From Planctomycetota bacterium (GTDB lineage: Bacteria > Planctomycetota > UBA1135 > GCA-002686595), in contig JAKVCD010000001.1 in NCBI GenBank assembly GCA_022446815.1, positions 232,997 through 296,996 of the forward strand: a stretch of DNA of 64,000 bases, in the 5' to 3' direction. This document shows, piece by piece, positions 17,144 through 25,860 of the stretch. Below the pieces are notes generated by a model, which was given only the letters and a program-made list of their open reading frames with translations, was not told the origin of the DNA and did no database searches. Each line of letters starts with the position of its first letter. Position 1 is the first letter of the stretch. A program made the position numbers and the translations under genes.

Positions 17144-18513
17144 GCGTTGCGCGCTAAGAGCGCGATACCCTCACGGGCTTGGGCGAAGAGCTCACGCGGT
17201 CCGCTCGCGTCACGGAGCCTGCGCCAGAGCCAGCTCGGGCGCAGGTAGAAGCGGCGGACCATGAGCCGCTTGAAGCGCTCGACCTCCTCTCTTGTGAGGG
17301 CGTTGGTGGGCATCGCGACTGTCGCGCCAGATTGATCCATCATGAGCTCTTGGGACTCGACCATCCCCGACGCGATCACGTCCGCCCGGAAAGGGGTGCC
17401 GAAGCGCGGGACCGCGACGTTGAGGCTCATGAAGTCGAGGTCGAGTGAGAGCGCGAGGTCGAGGGTGCGCTCGAGCGAACCCTCAGTCTCATCTGGGAGT
17501 CCGACGACAAAGGTCCCGACGGTGCGCAGTCCATGAGAGCGCGCTCTGGCAAAGGCGCCGCGCACAGAGTTGCTGGCGTAGCCCTTCTTGCAGGCTTCGA
17601 GGACTGCGTCATCCGCGCTCTCGACCCCCATGATCAAGGTGTGGCAGCCCCCTGTGTGCATGGCGTTGAGAAGCTCGTCGTCGGCGAGGTCGGGCCTGGT
17701 GAACGCGGTCCAAGAGAGGTCGCGCTCAGCGAAGGCCCGCGCGAGCTCGAGCGCTCGCGCGCGATGAACTCCAAAGGTCTGGTCCGCGACAAAAAGCTCC
17801 GTGGTGCCGCTCTCGATGAGCGCGTCTACCTCTTCAAGGACGTCTTCGACCGGGCGAGTCGAGTGTCCAAGGGTGCTGATCACGCAGAAGGTGCAAGGCC
17901 AAGGGCAGCCGTAGTCTGTGAGGACAGTGGCGAAGGGTTGGCGTCGCGCAAAGGAGAAGCGGTAGCCCTTGGAGGGGAAGAGCTCGTGTAGTGGCCGCGG
18001 GAGCCGATGCTCTCGACCTCGACGCGGCTCATCGCGGCTCACCACCTCCCCGTTCGCGCGCCGCCACGTCGCCCTCAGGACCTCTTCTTCTCGCCCCGCT
18101 AGGAGGTGGTTCGCGTCAGCCGTCGTGAAGTCGTCGAGAACAACCTCAAGCCAGGGCTCCTCCCGCAGGCGCTCATGTGCGTCCTCGTGCAGGACGTCCC
18201 CGATCGCGAAGATTCGCCTCCCGAAGCGAGCCTGGCTTGAGAGGAACTCGCGGTCTTCGTCCCAAGACACAGAACCGACGAGAGAGATGATCGCGTCAGG
18301 GGAGTCTCTGTCGATGCGAGCAGAAGCGGCCGCAGGGGAGAGCCCCTCTGCGATGCAATCGAGGACGCTGACCTCGTGCTCTCTCGCGATCGTCCCAGAG
18401 AGCGCGAGCAGGTCGACAGGGTGGAAATTGTAGTTGGACTTTGTGGTCTTAGAGCAGAAGTAGTCTCGGACGTAGACCTCGCGCCCGGGAGGGTTCAAGA
18501 GGAGGACGCGCAT
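17140..18513 (-). CDS. B12-binding-type radical SAM protein
   Basis: 457 residues. The N-terminal ~150 residues look like a degenerate cobalamin-binding Rossmann domain (MRVLLLNPPG, HPVDLLALSG, SVLDCIAEG). The radical SAM core has YGCPWPCTFC, the CxxxCxxC 4Fe-4S motif, then ELFVADQTFG and GTFVVGLPDETEGS. The architecture is BchE/hopanoid-methylase-like. The substrate is unknown; linkage to a GT9 glycosyltransferase (18-bp overlap upstream) suggests modification of a lipid or envelope glycan. It starts at ATG 18513 inside the end of the GT9 gene. It shares a TTAG stop overlap with the convergent phosphodiesterase gene. Confidence 0.8.
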   Translation of the reverse strand: MRVLLLNPPGREVYVRDYFCSKTTKSNYNFHPVDLLALSGTIAREHEVSVLDCIAEGLSPAAASARIDRDSPDAIISLVGSVSWDEDREFLSSQARFGRRIFAIGDVLHEDAHERLREEPWLEVVLDDFTTADANHLLAGREEEVLRATWRRANGEVVSRDEPRRGREHRLPRPLHELFPSKGYRFSFARRQPFATVLTDYGCPWPCTFCVISTLGHSTRPVEDVLEEVDALIESGTTELFVADQTFGVHRARALELARAFAERDLSWTAFTRPDLADDELLNAMHTGGCHTLIMGVESADDAVLEACKKGYASNSVRGAFARARSHGLRTVGTFVVGLPDETEGSLERTLDLALSLDLDFMSLNVAVPRFGTPFRADVIASGMVESQELMMDQSGATVAMPTNALTREEVERFKRLMVRRFYLRPSWLWRRLRDASGPRELFAQAREGIALLARNA

Positions 18514-19721
18514 GCAGGCACCTCCTCTTTGCGTTCGCCTTCAGCTGCGATGAGCGCTCTGGCGCCTTTGAGGACGCCCTCGACCTCGATACGCATAAGG
18601 CACTCGGGTTGGCCATGGATACAGGAGAGGGCCTTCGCGTCGTGGACGTTGATGCAGGGGCTGCAGAGCGGGGGAGCATAGTGGACCTCTACGCGCTCTC
18701 CGATAGGGGCATACATCACCGGCGTCTCTGGCCCAAAGAGACCGAGCGTGGGCGCCCCTTGAGCGGCCGCTAAGTGCATCGGTCCGCTGTCGTTTGTGAG
18801 CACAAGGTCCGCGCGCTGGAACAGCGCGTTCAGCGCGCCGATGGAGAGCGCGCCGCCGAGGTCTTGAATTCGCCCGCTGAGGTGAGGGCCCGCGGCGAGT
18901 AGGACTGCAGCGGTCTTGTCACGCTCGCTCGATGAGCCCGTGATCACGACGTGCGCGCCGTCTTCGCGAGCGAGCCTTGCTGCGACCGCGCCGAAGCGTT
19001 CCGTAGGCCAGCGTCGCTCTGGAGCGAGGTCCCCAGCGTTCGGGTTGATCACGACGAGCGGTCGAGCGCCCTGCTTAAGGACAGCGTCGAGCTCTCGTTC
19101 GTGCGCAGCTTGGACGCGGAATCGGCTGAGGTCTCTCGCAGAGACGTCCGCCCCCGTCTCACCTCCAGCGAGAGCGCGGAAGTTCCTCGCGACGTGCCAG
19201 TAGCGATTAAAGGGGACAGTGTCGGTGTGCAGCCCGCCCCGGCGCACGCCGGCGTCGGCGAAGCCGAAGGTCCGCGGCGCGCCGGATGCGAGCGATGCGA
19301 GAGCGGAGAACCACGTGAAAAACTCAAAGTCATAGACACGGTCATAGCCCGCACCACGGAGTCCCCGGAGCATTTGGTAGAGGCGCAGCGCTAGCGCGCC
19401 CCACCCCGCGCCACCTAGGTCTAGGCAGCGCACCTCGTCGAAGACATGGAGGCCCTCTGCGAGCTCGCGGTTGCTGGAGAGGGTGAGCAGCGTGAGCTTG
19501 GAGTCAGGGTGCGCCCGGCGCAGGGCGTGGGCCGCTGGCGTCGCTAGCTGGAGGCTGCCCAGACCCCAGAACTTGATCATTAGGATGTTCTGCGGTTCTC
19601 CAAGTAGGCGGCGCCTGAGGAGGACGAGGGGTCGTAGGAAGAGGGCAGCTAGGGGCCCTAGGCGCCTGTCGATCGCCTGCAGGACCCTCATCGAGGGCTG
19701 GCGCTGTGCTCTCTCCTCCAT
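18495..19721 (-). CDS. Glycosyltransferase family 9 (heptosyltransferase-like)
   Basis: About 408 residues from ATG 19721. GT9 motifs: ILMIKFWGLGSLQLATPAAH near the N-terminus of the domain (family ILhhhhxxhGDhhhxhP), VVINPNAGDLAPERRWP (donor-binding region), VVITGSSSERDK and TNDSGPMHLAAAQGAPT. The last part has a Cys cluster (CSPC...CIHGQPECLMRI) seen in some GT9 proteins. It probably transfers a sugar onto a lipid-A-core-like or surface glycan at the inner face of the membrane. The frame remains open upstream into purF leader DNA on the other strand; I reject that extension because conserved sequence begins only after 19721. It is followed by the radical SAM gene with overlap. Confidence 0.8.
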   Translation of the reverse strand: MEERAQRQPSMRVLQAIDRRLGPLAALFLRPLVLLRRRLLGEPQNILMIKFWGLGSLQLATPAAHALRRAHPDSKLTLLTLSSNRELAEGLHVFDEVRCLDLGGAGWGALALRLYQMLRGLRGAGYDRVYDFEFFTWFSALASLASGAPRTFGFADAGVRRGGLHTDTVPFNRYWHVARNFRALAGGETGADVSARDLSRFRVQAAHERELDAVLKQGARPLVVINPNAGDLAPERRWPTERFGAVAARLAREDGAHVVITGSSSERDKTAAVLLAAGPHLSGRIQDLGGALSIGALNALFQRADLVLTNDSGPMHLAAAQGAPTLGLFGPETPVMYAPIGERVEVHYAPPLCSPCINVHDAKALSCIHGQPECLMRIEVEGVLKGARALIAAEGERKEEVPACASSS

Positions 19722-19853
19722 CGCTGGTGATTCTAACCCGCCCTGCGCGATCGTCAGCGTTGAGGATTCCGAGGCTCGTCCATTCCGGAGCGAATCCCGT
19801 ATCGAGTAACCTGTCAGACCCTCGGGACGGAAGGCAGCCACAAGAGAGACAAC

Positions 19854-21353
19854 ATGTGCGGATTCATCGGGATTTACGGGCCGGAAGGCGTAGACGTAGC
19901 AGGGGAGATCTACGAAGGCCTCCTCGCCGTGCAGCACCGCGGACAAGACGCTGCGGGGATCACGACCTTCACCGACTCCTTCCATGTAAAGAAAGGCCTC
20001 GGCTTAGTCCTTGAGGTCTTCAACGAGAGCAACATGGCGCGCCTGCGGGGCAACCTCGGGTTGGGACATGTCCGCTATCCCACGATCGGCTCGAACCGAG
20101 GTGAGGACGCCCAGCCCTTCCATCTGCCGTTCCCTGTCGGCGTTGCCATGGCGCACAACGGCAACCTCTCGAACTACGAAGAGCTGGTAGATCGCTACTT
20201 CAGGAACACTGCGACACGCCTCAACTCGACCTGTGACCTCGAGGTCATCTTGTATGTCTTCGTCCAGGCGCTGCAGGAGCGTATCGGCGCAGGTCGCCAG
20301 ATCCTCCCTGAGGACGTCTTCTACGCGGTGAGCGTCGTTCACCGCGAGGTCCGTGGCGCATACTCGGTCGTCGCCACGGTGCCGGACGTCGGGCTCGTCT
20401 GTTTCCGCGACCCCTACGGGATCAAGCCGATCATCTTCGGCGAGAAAGAGACAGAGGAGGGCAAGTGGTTCGCATGCGCCTCTGAGAGCGTGGTCCTCGA
20501 CGTCAATGAGTACACGCGCAGCTTCGATGTCGGCCCTGGCGAAGCGGTCCTCGTTGACGAGAACCGCGAGATCCACCGCCGACGCATCACTGAGCGCGAC
20601 CACCGCCCCTGCATCTTCGAGCTCGTCTACTTCTCCCGGCCGGACTCCTTCCTCGACGACATCTCTGTCTACAAGACTCGCAAACGCTTCGGAGAGGCGC
20701 TCGCGCAGCAGTGGGCTGAGGAGGGCGCGCCTACGCCCGATGTGGTCATGCCGATCCCGGACTCTTCGCGTGACGCAGCGCTCGCGATGGCCCTCGGAAT
20801 GGACCTGCCTTACCGCGAAGGCCTCGTGAAGAACCGATACATCGGCCGGACCTTCATCATGCCCAACCAGAAGAGTCGTAGTAACTCTGTGCGGCGCAAG
20901 ATGAACCCCATCGGCATCGAGTTCGAAGGCAAGAAGGTGCTGCTAGTCGACGACTCGATTGTCAGGGGCACGACCTCCAAGCGAATCGTTCAGATGGTCC
21001 GTGATGCAGGCGCTACAGAGGTCTACCTCGCGTCTACGAGCCCGCCGCTGCTCGCGCCTTGCCCCTACGGGGTCGACATGGCGACCAAGACGGAGTTCGT
21101 CGCTACAGGTCGCGAGACCAAAGAGATCGCGGAAGAGCTCGGCGCCGATCACTTGGTTTATCTGGACCTAGAGCGAATGAACGAGTGCGGGAAGGCGGGG
21201 AACGAGAAGATCGACGCCTTCTGCAACGCCTGCTTCAACGGGGAGTACCCCACAGGTGACATCACAGCAGAGCGCTTGCGCTCTATCGCGGGGGATCGCT
21301 GCTTGAACCGCGGTGAGGCTGTGACGGACGAATCTGCGCCCGCGGGCGTTTGA
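19854..21353 (+). CDS. purF: Amidophosphoribosyltransferase
   Basis: 499 residues, the committed enzyme of purine synthesis: PRPP + glutamine gives 5-phosphoribosylamine. MCGFIGIYGP puts the N-terminal nucleophile Cys at position 2 with no propeptide. The glutaminase domain shows HRGQDAAGI, GNLGLGHVRYPT and MAHNGNLSNYEEL. The phosphoribosyltransferase domain shows VLLVDDSIVRGTTSKR, the PRPP loop. CNACFNGEYPTGD near the C-terminus with other Cys residues suggests the 4Fe-4S cluster found in the Bacillus-type enzyme. It is transcribed away from the GT9 gene with 132 bp between starts; no purine riboswitch fold was recognised there. Confidence 0.95.
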   Translation: MCGFIGIYGPEGVDVAGEIYEGLLAVQHRGQDAAGITTFTDSFHVKKGLGLVLEVFNESNMARLRGNLGLGHVRYPTIGSNRGEDAQPFHLPFPVGVAMAHNGNLSNYEELVDRYFRNTATRLNSTCDLEVILYVFVQALQERIGAGRQILPEDVFYAVSVVHREVRGAYSVVATVPDVGLVCFRDPYGIKPIIFGEKETEEGKWFACASESVVLDVNEYTRSFDVGPGEAVLVDENREIHRRRITERDHRPCIFELVYFSRPDSFLDDISVYKTRKRFGEALAQQWAEEGAPTPDVVMPIPDSSRDAALAMALGMDLPYREGLVKNRYIGRTFIMPNQKSRSNSVRRKMNPIGIEFEGKKVLLVDDSIVRGTTSKRIVQMVRDAGATEVYLASTSPPLLAPCPYGVDMATKTEFVATGRETKEIAEELGADHLVYLDLERMNECGKAGNEKIDAFCNACFNGEYPTGDITAERLRSIAGDRCLNRGEAVTDESAPAGV

Positions 21354-21362
21354 TCCCAGTCT

Positions 21363-21390
21363 CGCCCCTCCCCAGTACGCTTAAGGGGCG
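21363..21390 (+). terminator. Hairpin after purF
   Basis: CGCCCCT (21363-21369) pairs with AGGGGCG (21384-21390) over a 14-nt loop, starting 9 nt after the purF stop. It has a strong GC stem but no T-run. Confidence 0.35.
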
Positions 21391-21424
21391 CGAGCTTCAG
21401 CGGTGAGCGCTGCGGAGACGATTC

Positions 21425-21444
21425 CTAGGCGGAGGTGCGCCTAG
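21425..21444 (+). other. Perfect hairpin in the leader of the GT4 gene
   Basis: CTAGGCG / CGCCTAG is a 7-bp perfect stem with a 6-nt loop (GAGGTG), ending 24 nt before the GT4 ATG. GGAGGTG in the loop resembles a Shine-Dalgarno sequence held in a loop, but it is too distant from the ATG to act directly. Confidence 0.35.
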
Positions 21445-21468
21445 AGCGCCGATCTCCAATCTGTCTCC

Positions 21469-22653
21469 ATGCGCGTCCTCATCACCTCACCGATCTTCCC
21501 GCCGGACCTAGGGGGTCCTTCGGTCTATGTGCCGAGCATCGGTCGCTTTTTGGTCGAGCGGGGCCACCAGGTCAAAGTGATCGCCTTCTGCTCCGACCCC
21601 GCGCCCGCCGGGCACCCCTTCGAGGTCGAATCCATCGCACGCGGCCCGCTCCCGCTGCGCTACCTCAAGGCGTTCTGGCGTGTCTTCCGGGAGGCCAAGC
21701 GCTTCGACGTCGTGTACGTGCAAGAGCACCTCGCCTTCCTCCACATCCTCGCGGCAAAGCTGCGCGGCGTCCCCTGCGTGATCCGAATCATGGTCGATGG
21801 GTCCTGGGAGATCTCTCACCGGAAGGGGTGGTGCGGTGACGACGACATCATGACCTTTCAGGGCAAGAGGTACGGCTGGAAGGTGTCCTTGGTGCAGCGG
21901 TTGCAGTGCACCTGGTGGCGCTGGGCGAAACACATCATCACCTGTTCTGACTTCTTGCGCGGGATCCTCGTGAACACTTACGGGGTTGAGGGCGAGAAGG
22001 TGCAGACGATCTTCAACGCATATCACGGGCCGCCGGCCGAGAGCGTCAAGGAGACGAGAGAGGAGGCGCGCGAGACCTTAGGGCTGCGCCAGGACCGCCG
22101 CTATCTGCTCACCATCTGTAGGCTCATGATCTGGAAGCAGGTGGATCGAATTATCGAGGCGCTCCGTGAGCTGCCGGAGGACGTCGAACTCATCGTCTGT
22201 GGAGACGGCCCCGAGCAGGACGCCTGGGAAGAGCTCGCGCGCTCTATGGGCCTTGAAGGGCGCGTCCACTTCCGCGGAAACGTCGCCCATGACCTCGTCC
22301 CGCTCTACATCCGAGCGGCCGACATCTTCGTCCTCTACAGCCGCTACGAGGGGCTTTCTCACACCCTCATCGAGGTCCAAACCCTCGGGACGATGGCCGT
22401 GGCCTCGGCGGTCTGCGGAAACCCAGAGGTCGTTCAAGACCGCGAGACAGGCCGCTTGGTGCCTGTCGACGACACCCGAGCGCTCGCGAAAGTGCTCCAG
22501 GAGGCCTTGCAGGACACCGAGGGCCGGGAGGCCTTGGCGTCCGCGGGGGTGGCCGCTGCGGCGCGCTTCAGCCGTATTCAGACGTTCTCAATGGTCGAAG
22601 AGGCCCTCCATAAGGCCGCAGGAGAGCCCTTTCCTGGCTCCTTAGAGGGATAG
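21469..22653 (+). CDS. Glycosyltransferase family 4
   Basis: 394 residues, GT-B fold. The N-terminal acceptor domain has PPDLGGPSVYVPSIGRFLVE and RGHQVKVIAF. The C-terminal donor domain has LLTICRLMIWKQVDRIIEAL, ELIVCGDGPEQDAWEEL, VHFRGNV and YSRYEGLSHTLIEVQTLGT with the E-x7-E element of retaining GT4 enzymes. It uses a nucleotide-sugar donor, probably on a surface polysaccharide or glycolipid. It follows purF by 115 bp and precedes a second B12-type radical SAM gene; with the GT9/radical SAM pair on the other side of purF this forms a glycan/lipid block. Confidence 0.85.
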   Translation: MRVLITSPIFPPDLGGPSVYVPSIGRFLVERGHQVKVIAFCSDPAPAGHPFEVESIARGPLPLRYLKAFWRVFREAKRFDVVYVQEHLAFLHILAAKLRGVPCVIRIMVDGSWEISHRKGWCGDDDIMTFQGKRYGWKVSLVQRLQCTWWRWAKHIITCSDFLRGILVNTYGVEGEKVQTIFNAYHGPPAESVKETREEARETLGLRQDRRYLLTICRLMIWKQVDRIIEALRELPEDVELIVCGDGPEQDAWEELARSMGLEGRVHFRGNVAHDLVPLYIRAADIFVLYSRYEGLSHTLIEVQTLGTMAVASAVCGNPEVVQDRETGRLVPVDDTRALAKVLQEALQDTEGREALASAGVAAAARFSRIQTFSMVEEALHKAAGEPFPGSLEG

Positions 22654-22806
22654 CGTCCCGTTTTTCAACCCCCGGAAACCTCATCGCTCGGATCAGAGTC
22701 GAAAAACGCCGATATACTTGACTCCCTGGAGCTGTGTGCAAAACGCCGAGCAGGGGCGGAAGGGCTGACTCCGCAGGTAAGAAAAGCCACACCCTAGATC
22801 AATCCG

Positions 22807-24372
22807 ATGAAAGTCCTCTTCATCCACGAATACCTCCCCCAAGAGATGCTTGGGATCATGTGGTTGTCCCGGAAGCTGAAAGACGCCGGGCACGAGACCA
22901 ACGTCTTGTTTATCCCCGACTCCAAGTGGTTGGAGCAGGCGGTGGCCTACAACCCTGACGTCGTGGCTTATTCGACGACAACCGGCATGCACCTCTACAT
23001 CGCAGAGGTGAGCCGCTCTGTGAAGAAGGTCCTCCCCAACGCTCTGAGTGTGGTGGGCGGTCCCCACACGAGCTTCTCCCCGGAGTTCGTCGAAGAGGAG
23101 GGCATCGATGCCGTCTGTCGCGGCGAGGGCGAGCTCGCCTTCGTCGAGCTCTGCGACAAGATGGAGGCTGGCGAGGACTACTACGACACGCCCAACTTCT
23201 GGTTCAAGCACCCCGAGACCGGCGAGATCATCAAGAACTGCCAGGCGCCCCTCATTGACGACTTGGACGCCCTGGGTATTCCGGACCGCAAGCTCGTCTA
23301 TGACGTGAGCCCGCTTTATGCGAACGCGGAGCGGAAGGTCTTTGTGACCCAGCGGGGCTGCCCGATGAACTGCTCTTTCTGCTTTCACCACGCGTGGAAG
23401 AAGAACATCTACGAGAGCACAAACCGCACATACGTCCGAAAGCGGTCCGTTGACCACATCTTAGAGGAGCTCAAGTGGGTGAAAGACAACTACCCGCTGA
23501 AGTTCGTCCACTTCGTTGACGACATCTTCAACCTCAGCAACAAGTGGTTGGACGAGTTCTGTGAGCGCTATCCGAAGGAGATCGGCGTCCCCTTCGATGT
23601 CATCTTGATGGCGAACATGACGACGGAGAAGCACATCAAGCAGCTCAGAGAGGCTGGTTGTGTCTACGCTCGGATCGCCATCGAGGCCGCCTCTGACTAC
23701 GTCCGAAACGCGGTTTTCCGCAAGAACACGACACGTAAGCAGCTCACCGATGCTGCCGGCTGGATCAAGAAGCATGGGATTCGCCTCGGCACGCTGAACA
23801 TGCTCGGCGGTCCCGGCGGCACCATCGAGGACGAGTGGGACACTGTGAAGCTCAACATCGAGTGCAAGACAGATCACCCCCTCGTGTCGATCATGCAGCC
23901 CTACCCAGGCTTCGACATCAACGAGATGACGAAGGACATGGGGTATGCGGTGAGCGGCTATGACGACTTCCCGCACAAATTCAATCGGACCTCCTCAATC
24001 CAGTTCGACGACAAGCACCTGATCGAGAACCTGCACAAGTGGTTCCCGCTCGTGATCCGCTACCCCTGGCTCATGCCTGTCGCCAAGAAGGCCATCCACA
24101 TCAAGGCGTTCGGCCGGCTCTACCTGATCATGTACATGCTCTACAGCGAGTACCTCGTGGCAGAGCAGACGCAAACCTATGCGAGGGCACAGGGCGACAA
24201 GGGCATTCGACATTGGGCGCCCTTCGACTTCGTCTATCGCCTCGGCACCAAAGGCGTCTTGCGCGTCTACCAGGCGATCTTCCCGAAGCTCCTCGGCAAG
24301 TTCTTCTCTCCCTCGCAGGCTGAGCTGCGCCTGCAGATGGGTGACGAGCGCGTCATCGCGCACATGGACTGA
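22807..24372 (+). CDS. B12-binding radical SAM protein
   Basis: 521 residues. The N-terminal cobalamin-binding-type domain has MKVLFIHEYLPQEMLGI, DVVAYSTTTG, VVGGPHTSFSPEF and DAVCRGEGELAFVEL (about 1-125). The radical SAM core begins VTQRGCPMNCSFCFHH with C-x3-C-x2-C (around residue 182), followed by FVHFVDDIFNLS and RIAIEAASD, the glycine-poor SAM-contact strand. The C-terminal ~150 residues are helical and hydrophobic in places (LYLIMYMLYSEYLVAEQ), suggesting membrane association. It is similar in layout to hopanoid- and lipid-modifying enzymes (HpnJ/HpnR-like); the substrate is unknown. The upstream gap (22654-22806) shows TATACT at 22713 as a possible -10 but no matching -35. Confidence 0.8.
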   Translation: MKVLFIHEYLPQEMLGIMWLSRKLKDAGHETNVLFIPDSKWLEQAVAYNPDVVAYSTTTGMHLYIAEVSRSVKKVLPNALSVVGGPHTSFSPEFVEEEGIDAVCRGEGELAFVELCDKMEAGEDYYDTPNFWFKHPETGEIIKNCQAPLIDDLDALGIPDRKLVYDVSPLYANAERKVFVTQRGCPMNCSFCFHHAWKKNIYESTNRTYVRKRSVDHILEELKWVKDNYPLKFVHFVDDIFNLSNKWLDEFCERYPKEIGVPFDVILMANMTTEKHIKQLREAGCVYARIAIEAASDYVRNAVFRKNTTRKQLTDAAGWIKKHGIRLGTLNMLGGPGGTIEDEWDTVKLNIECKTDHPLVSIMQPYPGFDINEMTKDMGYAVSGYDDFPHKFNRTSSIQFDDKHLIENLHKWFPLVIRYPWLMPVAKKAIHIKAFGRLYLIMYMLYSEYLVAEQTQTYARAQGDKGIRHWAPFDFVYRLGTKGVLRVYQAIFPKLLGKFFSPSQAELRLQMGDERVIAHMD

Positions 24373-24429
24373 GGGGGGGGCCGTCTCCCCAATCGGGGTG
24401 AGCCTTCGAAGGGCAGATCGACGACCCCT

Positions 24430-24506
24430 TGGTACGCCCGACAGGATTCGAACCTGTGACCTCTTGCTCCGGAGGCAAGCGCTCTATCCAGCTGAGCTAC
24501 GGGCGC
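24430..24506 (-). tRNA. tRNA-Arg(CCG)
   Basis: Read on the minus strand, the cloverleaf is complete. The acceptor stem GCGCCCG pairs with CGGGCGT (one G-U at the end). The D stem is GCTC/GAGC and the anticodon stem CTTGC/GCAAG. The loop CTCCGGA gives anticodon CCG (reads CGG, Arg). The T arm is ACAGG-TTCGAAT-CCTGT, and the 3' CCA is encoded (TGGT on the plus strand at 24430-24433, including discriminator A). Length is 77 nt, with a 5-nt variable loop region typical of class I. It is transcribed against the upstream radical SAM gene. Confidence 0.97.
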
Positions 24507-24520
24507 GTTAAGGGCCGGAC

Positions 24521-24526
24521 ACTATA
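24521..24526 (-). promoter_or_regulatory. Candidate -10 element for tRNA-Arg
   Basis: On the minus strand TATAGT lies 14 nt before the tRNA 5' end, the spacing expected for a -10 box with a short leader. No good -35 hexamer was seen. Confidence 0.35.
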
Positions 24527-24579
24527 AAGACCGTCCCTCTAGGCGAACAGTCGTGAACTTGGAGGCCAGCCTTTACCCC

Positions 24580-24615
24580 GCTCAGGCATAAGGCCAACGG
24601 GAGGCTTTATTGAGC
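24580..24615. other. Imperfect 13-bp hairpin between tRNA-Arg and the next gene
   Basis: GCTCA/TGAGC outer arms and ATAAGGCC/GGCTTTAT inner arms (one G-U) enclose a 7-nt loop, with a 3-nt bulge (GGC) on the left. It lies in a 283-bp gap. No T-run follows on either strand. It could be a terminator, part of a small RNA, or chance. Confidence 0.35.
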
Positions 24616-24656
24616 AATAGTGGACGGGCTGGCGACCAGCTCTCTCTAGCGCCCGC

Positions 24657-24686
24657 TTGACGCTTTCATTGGATTGCCCCTACTAT
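24657..24686 (+). promoter_or_regulatory. Candidate sigma-70 promoter
   Basis: TTGACG (24657-24662), an 18-bp spacer, then TACTAT (24681-24686). The hexamers match the consensus 5/6 and 4/6. Predicted transcription would begin near 24693, giving a leader of about 97 nt before the secreted-protein ATG at 24790. Confidence 0.45.
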
Positions 24687-24789
24687 CAGCTCACGGATGG
24701 CCCACAAGTGAGTTTGCGCTTCTGCAGCTTCAAGGGTCTCCCGTCGACCCCTTGTGGTCGGCTCCTAGGTCTCCCGTGGAGGGCACCGA

Positions 24790-25755
24790 ATGAAAAATGA
24801 GCTCCGTGCACAACCCGCTGTCAGCACATATAGCCCTTCATGGGCTTACAAAGGGCTTGCGCTCATCGCCGGCCTCGGAGCTCTCCTCCTCACCCTCGCG
24901 CCAGACGGGGCCGTCCGCGCAAGCCAGATCATCCACACAGACTCGGACGGCGACGGCCTTGTAGACGCCCAAGAGCAAGTGCTCTCGCTGAACCAAAACA
25001 GCGCAGACACGGACAACGACGGCTACTCGGACCTTGAAGAGGTCGCTCGCCACAGCGAGCCGACGATGTATCACAGCACTCCCCTGCCGTCTAACATCAA
25101 CCTCGCTCTCAGCGCTCGGGGAGACTCCGGCCGATTGGTCGTGGTTTTTGCGATCTATCTCGGCGACCGGGAACCCGCAGACATCGAGCTCAGCATGGGC
25201 GTCCTGCTCAGAAATCGCATCGGACACATCCCGCCTTGGTACTTCATGCGTGAGGCGTGGATGACGTTGCACCCTGGAAGCGAGCCCGGAACCTCCGTCA
25301 TGGTTGTGGAGTGTTCACTCCCCCCGAACTTCATTCATGCGATCGGAAACGTGTCCATCTATGGCGTGGTTGAAGACTCTCAAACGGGCGCTGCCCTCGC
25401 AGCGGACGTCGTCGACCTCGGCTCGCAAAGCGGTGTCGTATTCATGCGCTCTATGCCGCCGATTCGCACAGCCACTCAAATAGGTGGTGCGATAGGCGGA
25501 ACTCAACCGCTGTCAGGATCTGTATACCTCCCGATTCCACCCGGAGGAGATGGAGACATCCCGATGTCTTGGGTGCCTGGGGAGGTCTGCTATCAGAAGA
25601 CCCAGGTTGTCGGCGCGGGAGGCGGCCTCGTAAGCCATGAGGTGGTGGAGGCCGAGTGTCGAGACGGGTGGGACGCCTATTGCAAGATAGATTGCGCGAG
25701 CTCGGTGGGGTCCACCTACGACACCCTCGACCCAGCAGTCTTGATCGGCGGCTAA
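24790..25755 (+). CDS. Secreted protein with two thrombospondin-3-like Ca-binding repeats
   Basis: 321 residues. A signal sequence/membrane segment (WAYKGLALIAGLGALLLTLAP, about 19-39) leads into two Asp-rich loops, TDSDGDGLVDAQEQ and ADTDNDGYSDLEE (about 50-78). These match the DxDxDGxxDxxE calcium-binding pattern of TSP type-3 repeats. The remaining ~240 residues are beta-rich with several late Cys (VPGEVCYQKTQ, EAECRDGWDAYCKIDC) and no recognised catalytic motif. The ATG has GGAGGG 6 nt upstream. It is likely extracytoplasmic; function unknown. The next gene is an ECF sigma factor 157 bp away. Confidence 0.65.
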   Translation: MKNELRAQPAVSTYSPSWAYKGLALIAGLGALLLTLAPDGAVRASQIIHTDSDGDGLVDAQEQVLSLNQNSADTDNDGYSDLEEVARHSEPTMYHSTPLPSNINLALSARGDSGRLVVVFAIYLGDREPADIELSMGVLLRNRIGHIPPWYFMREAWMTLHPGSEPGTSVMVVECSLPPNFIHAIGNVSIYGVVEDSQTGAALAADVVDLGSQSGVVFMRSMPPIRTATQIGGAIGGTQPLSGSVYLPIPPGGDGDIPMSWVPGEVCYQKTQVVGAGGGLVSHEVVEAECRDGWDAYCKIDCASSVGSTYDTLDPAVLIGG

Positions 25756-25768
25756 AGGGTTTTTTAGC
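25751..25768 (+). terminator. Short hairpin at the stop of the TSP3-repeat gene
   Basis: GCTAAA/TTTAGC, a 6-bp stem with a GGGTTT loop, overlaps the TAA stop. A run of six T lies in the loop and 3' arm rather than after the stem, so termination activity is doubtful. Confidence 0.25.
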
Positions 25769-25860
25769 GTGAGTGAAGTCCCCAAGGCTGCCTCATTCAG
25801 ACCGGCCGAGGGCGCTACGAGCGCAGCCAATATAGAGGGAGAAGGGAAATCCTTTTATTT

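Noticed and set aside
19722..19853. Possible purine riboswitch before purF
   Set aside because: No conserved purine-aptamer core could be read in the 132-bp leader.
19722..19985. 88-codon N-terminal extension of the GT9 gene
   Set aside because: It runs antisense through the purF start and leader and shows no GT9 motif; conserved sequence begins at 19721 or later.
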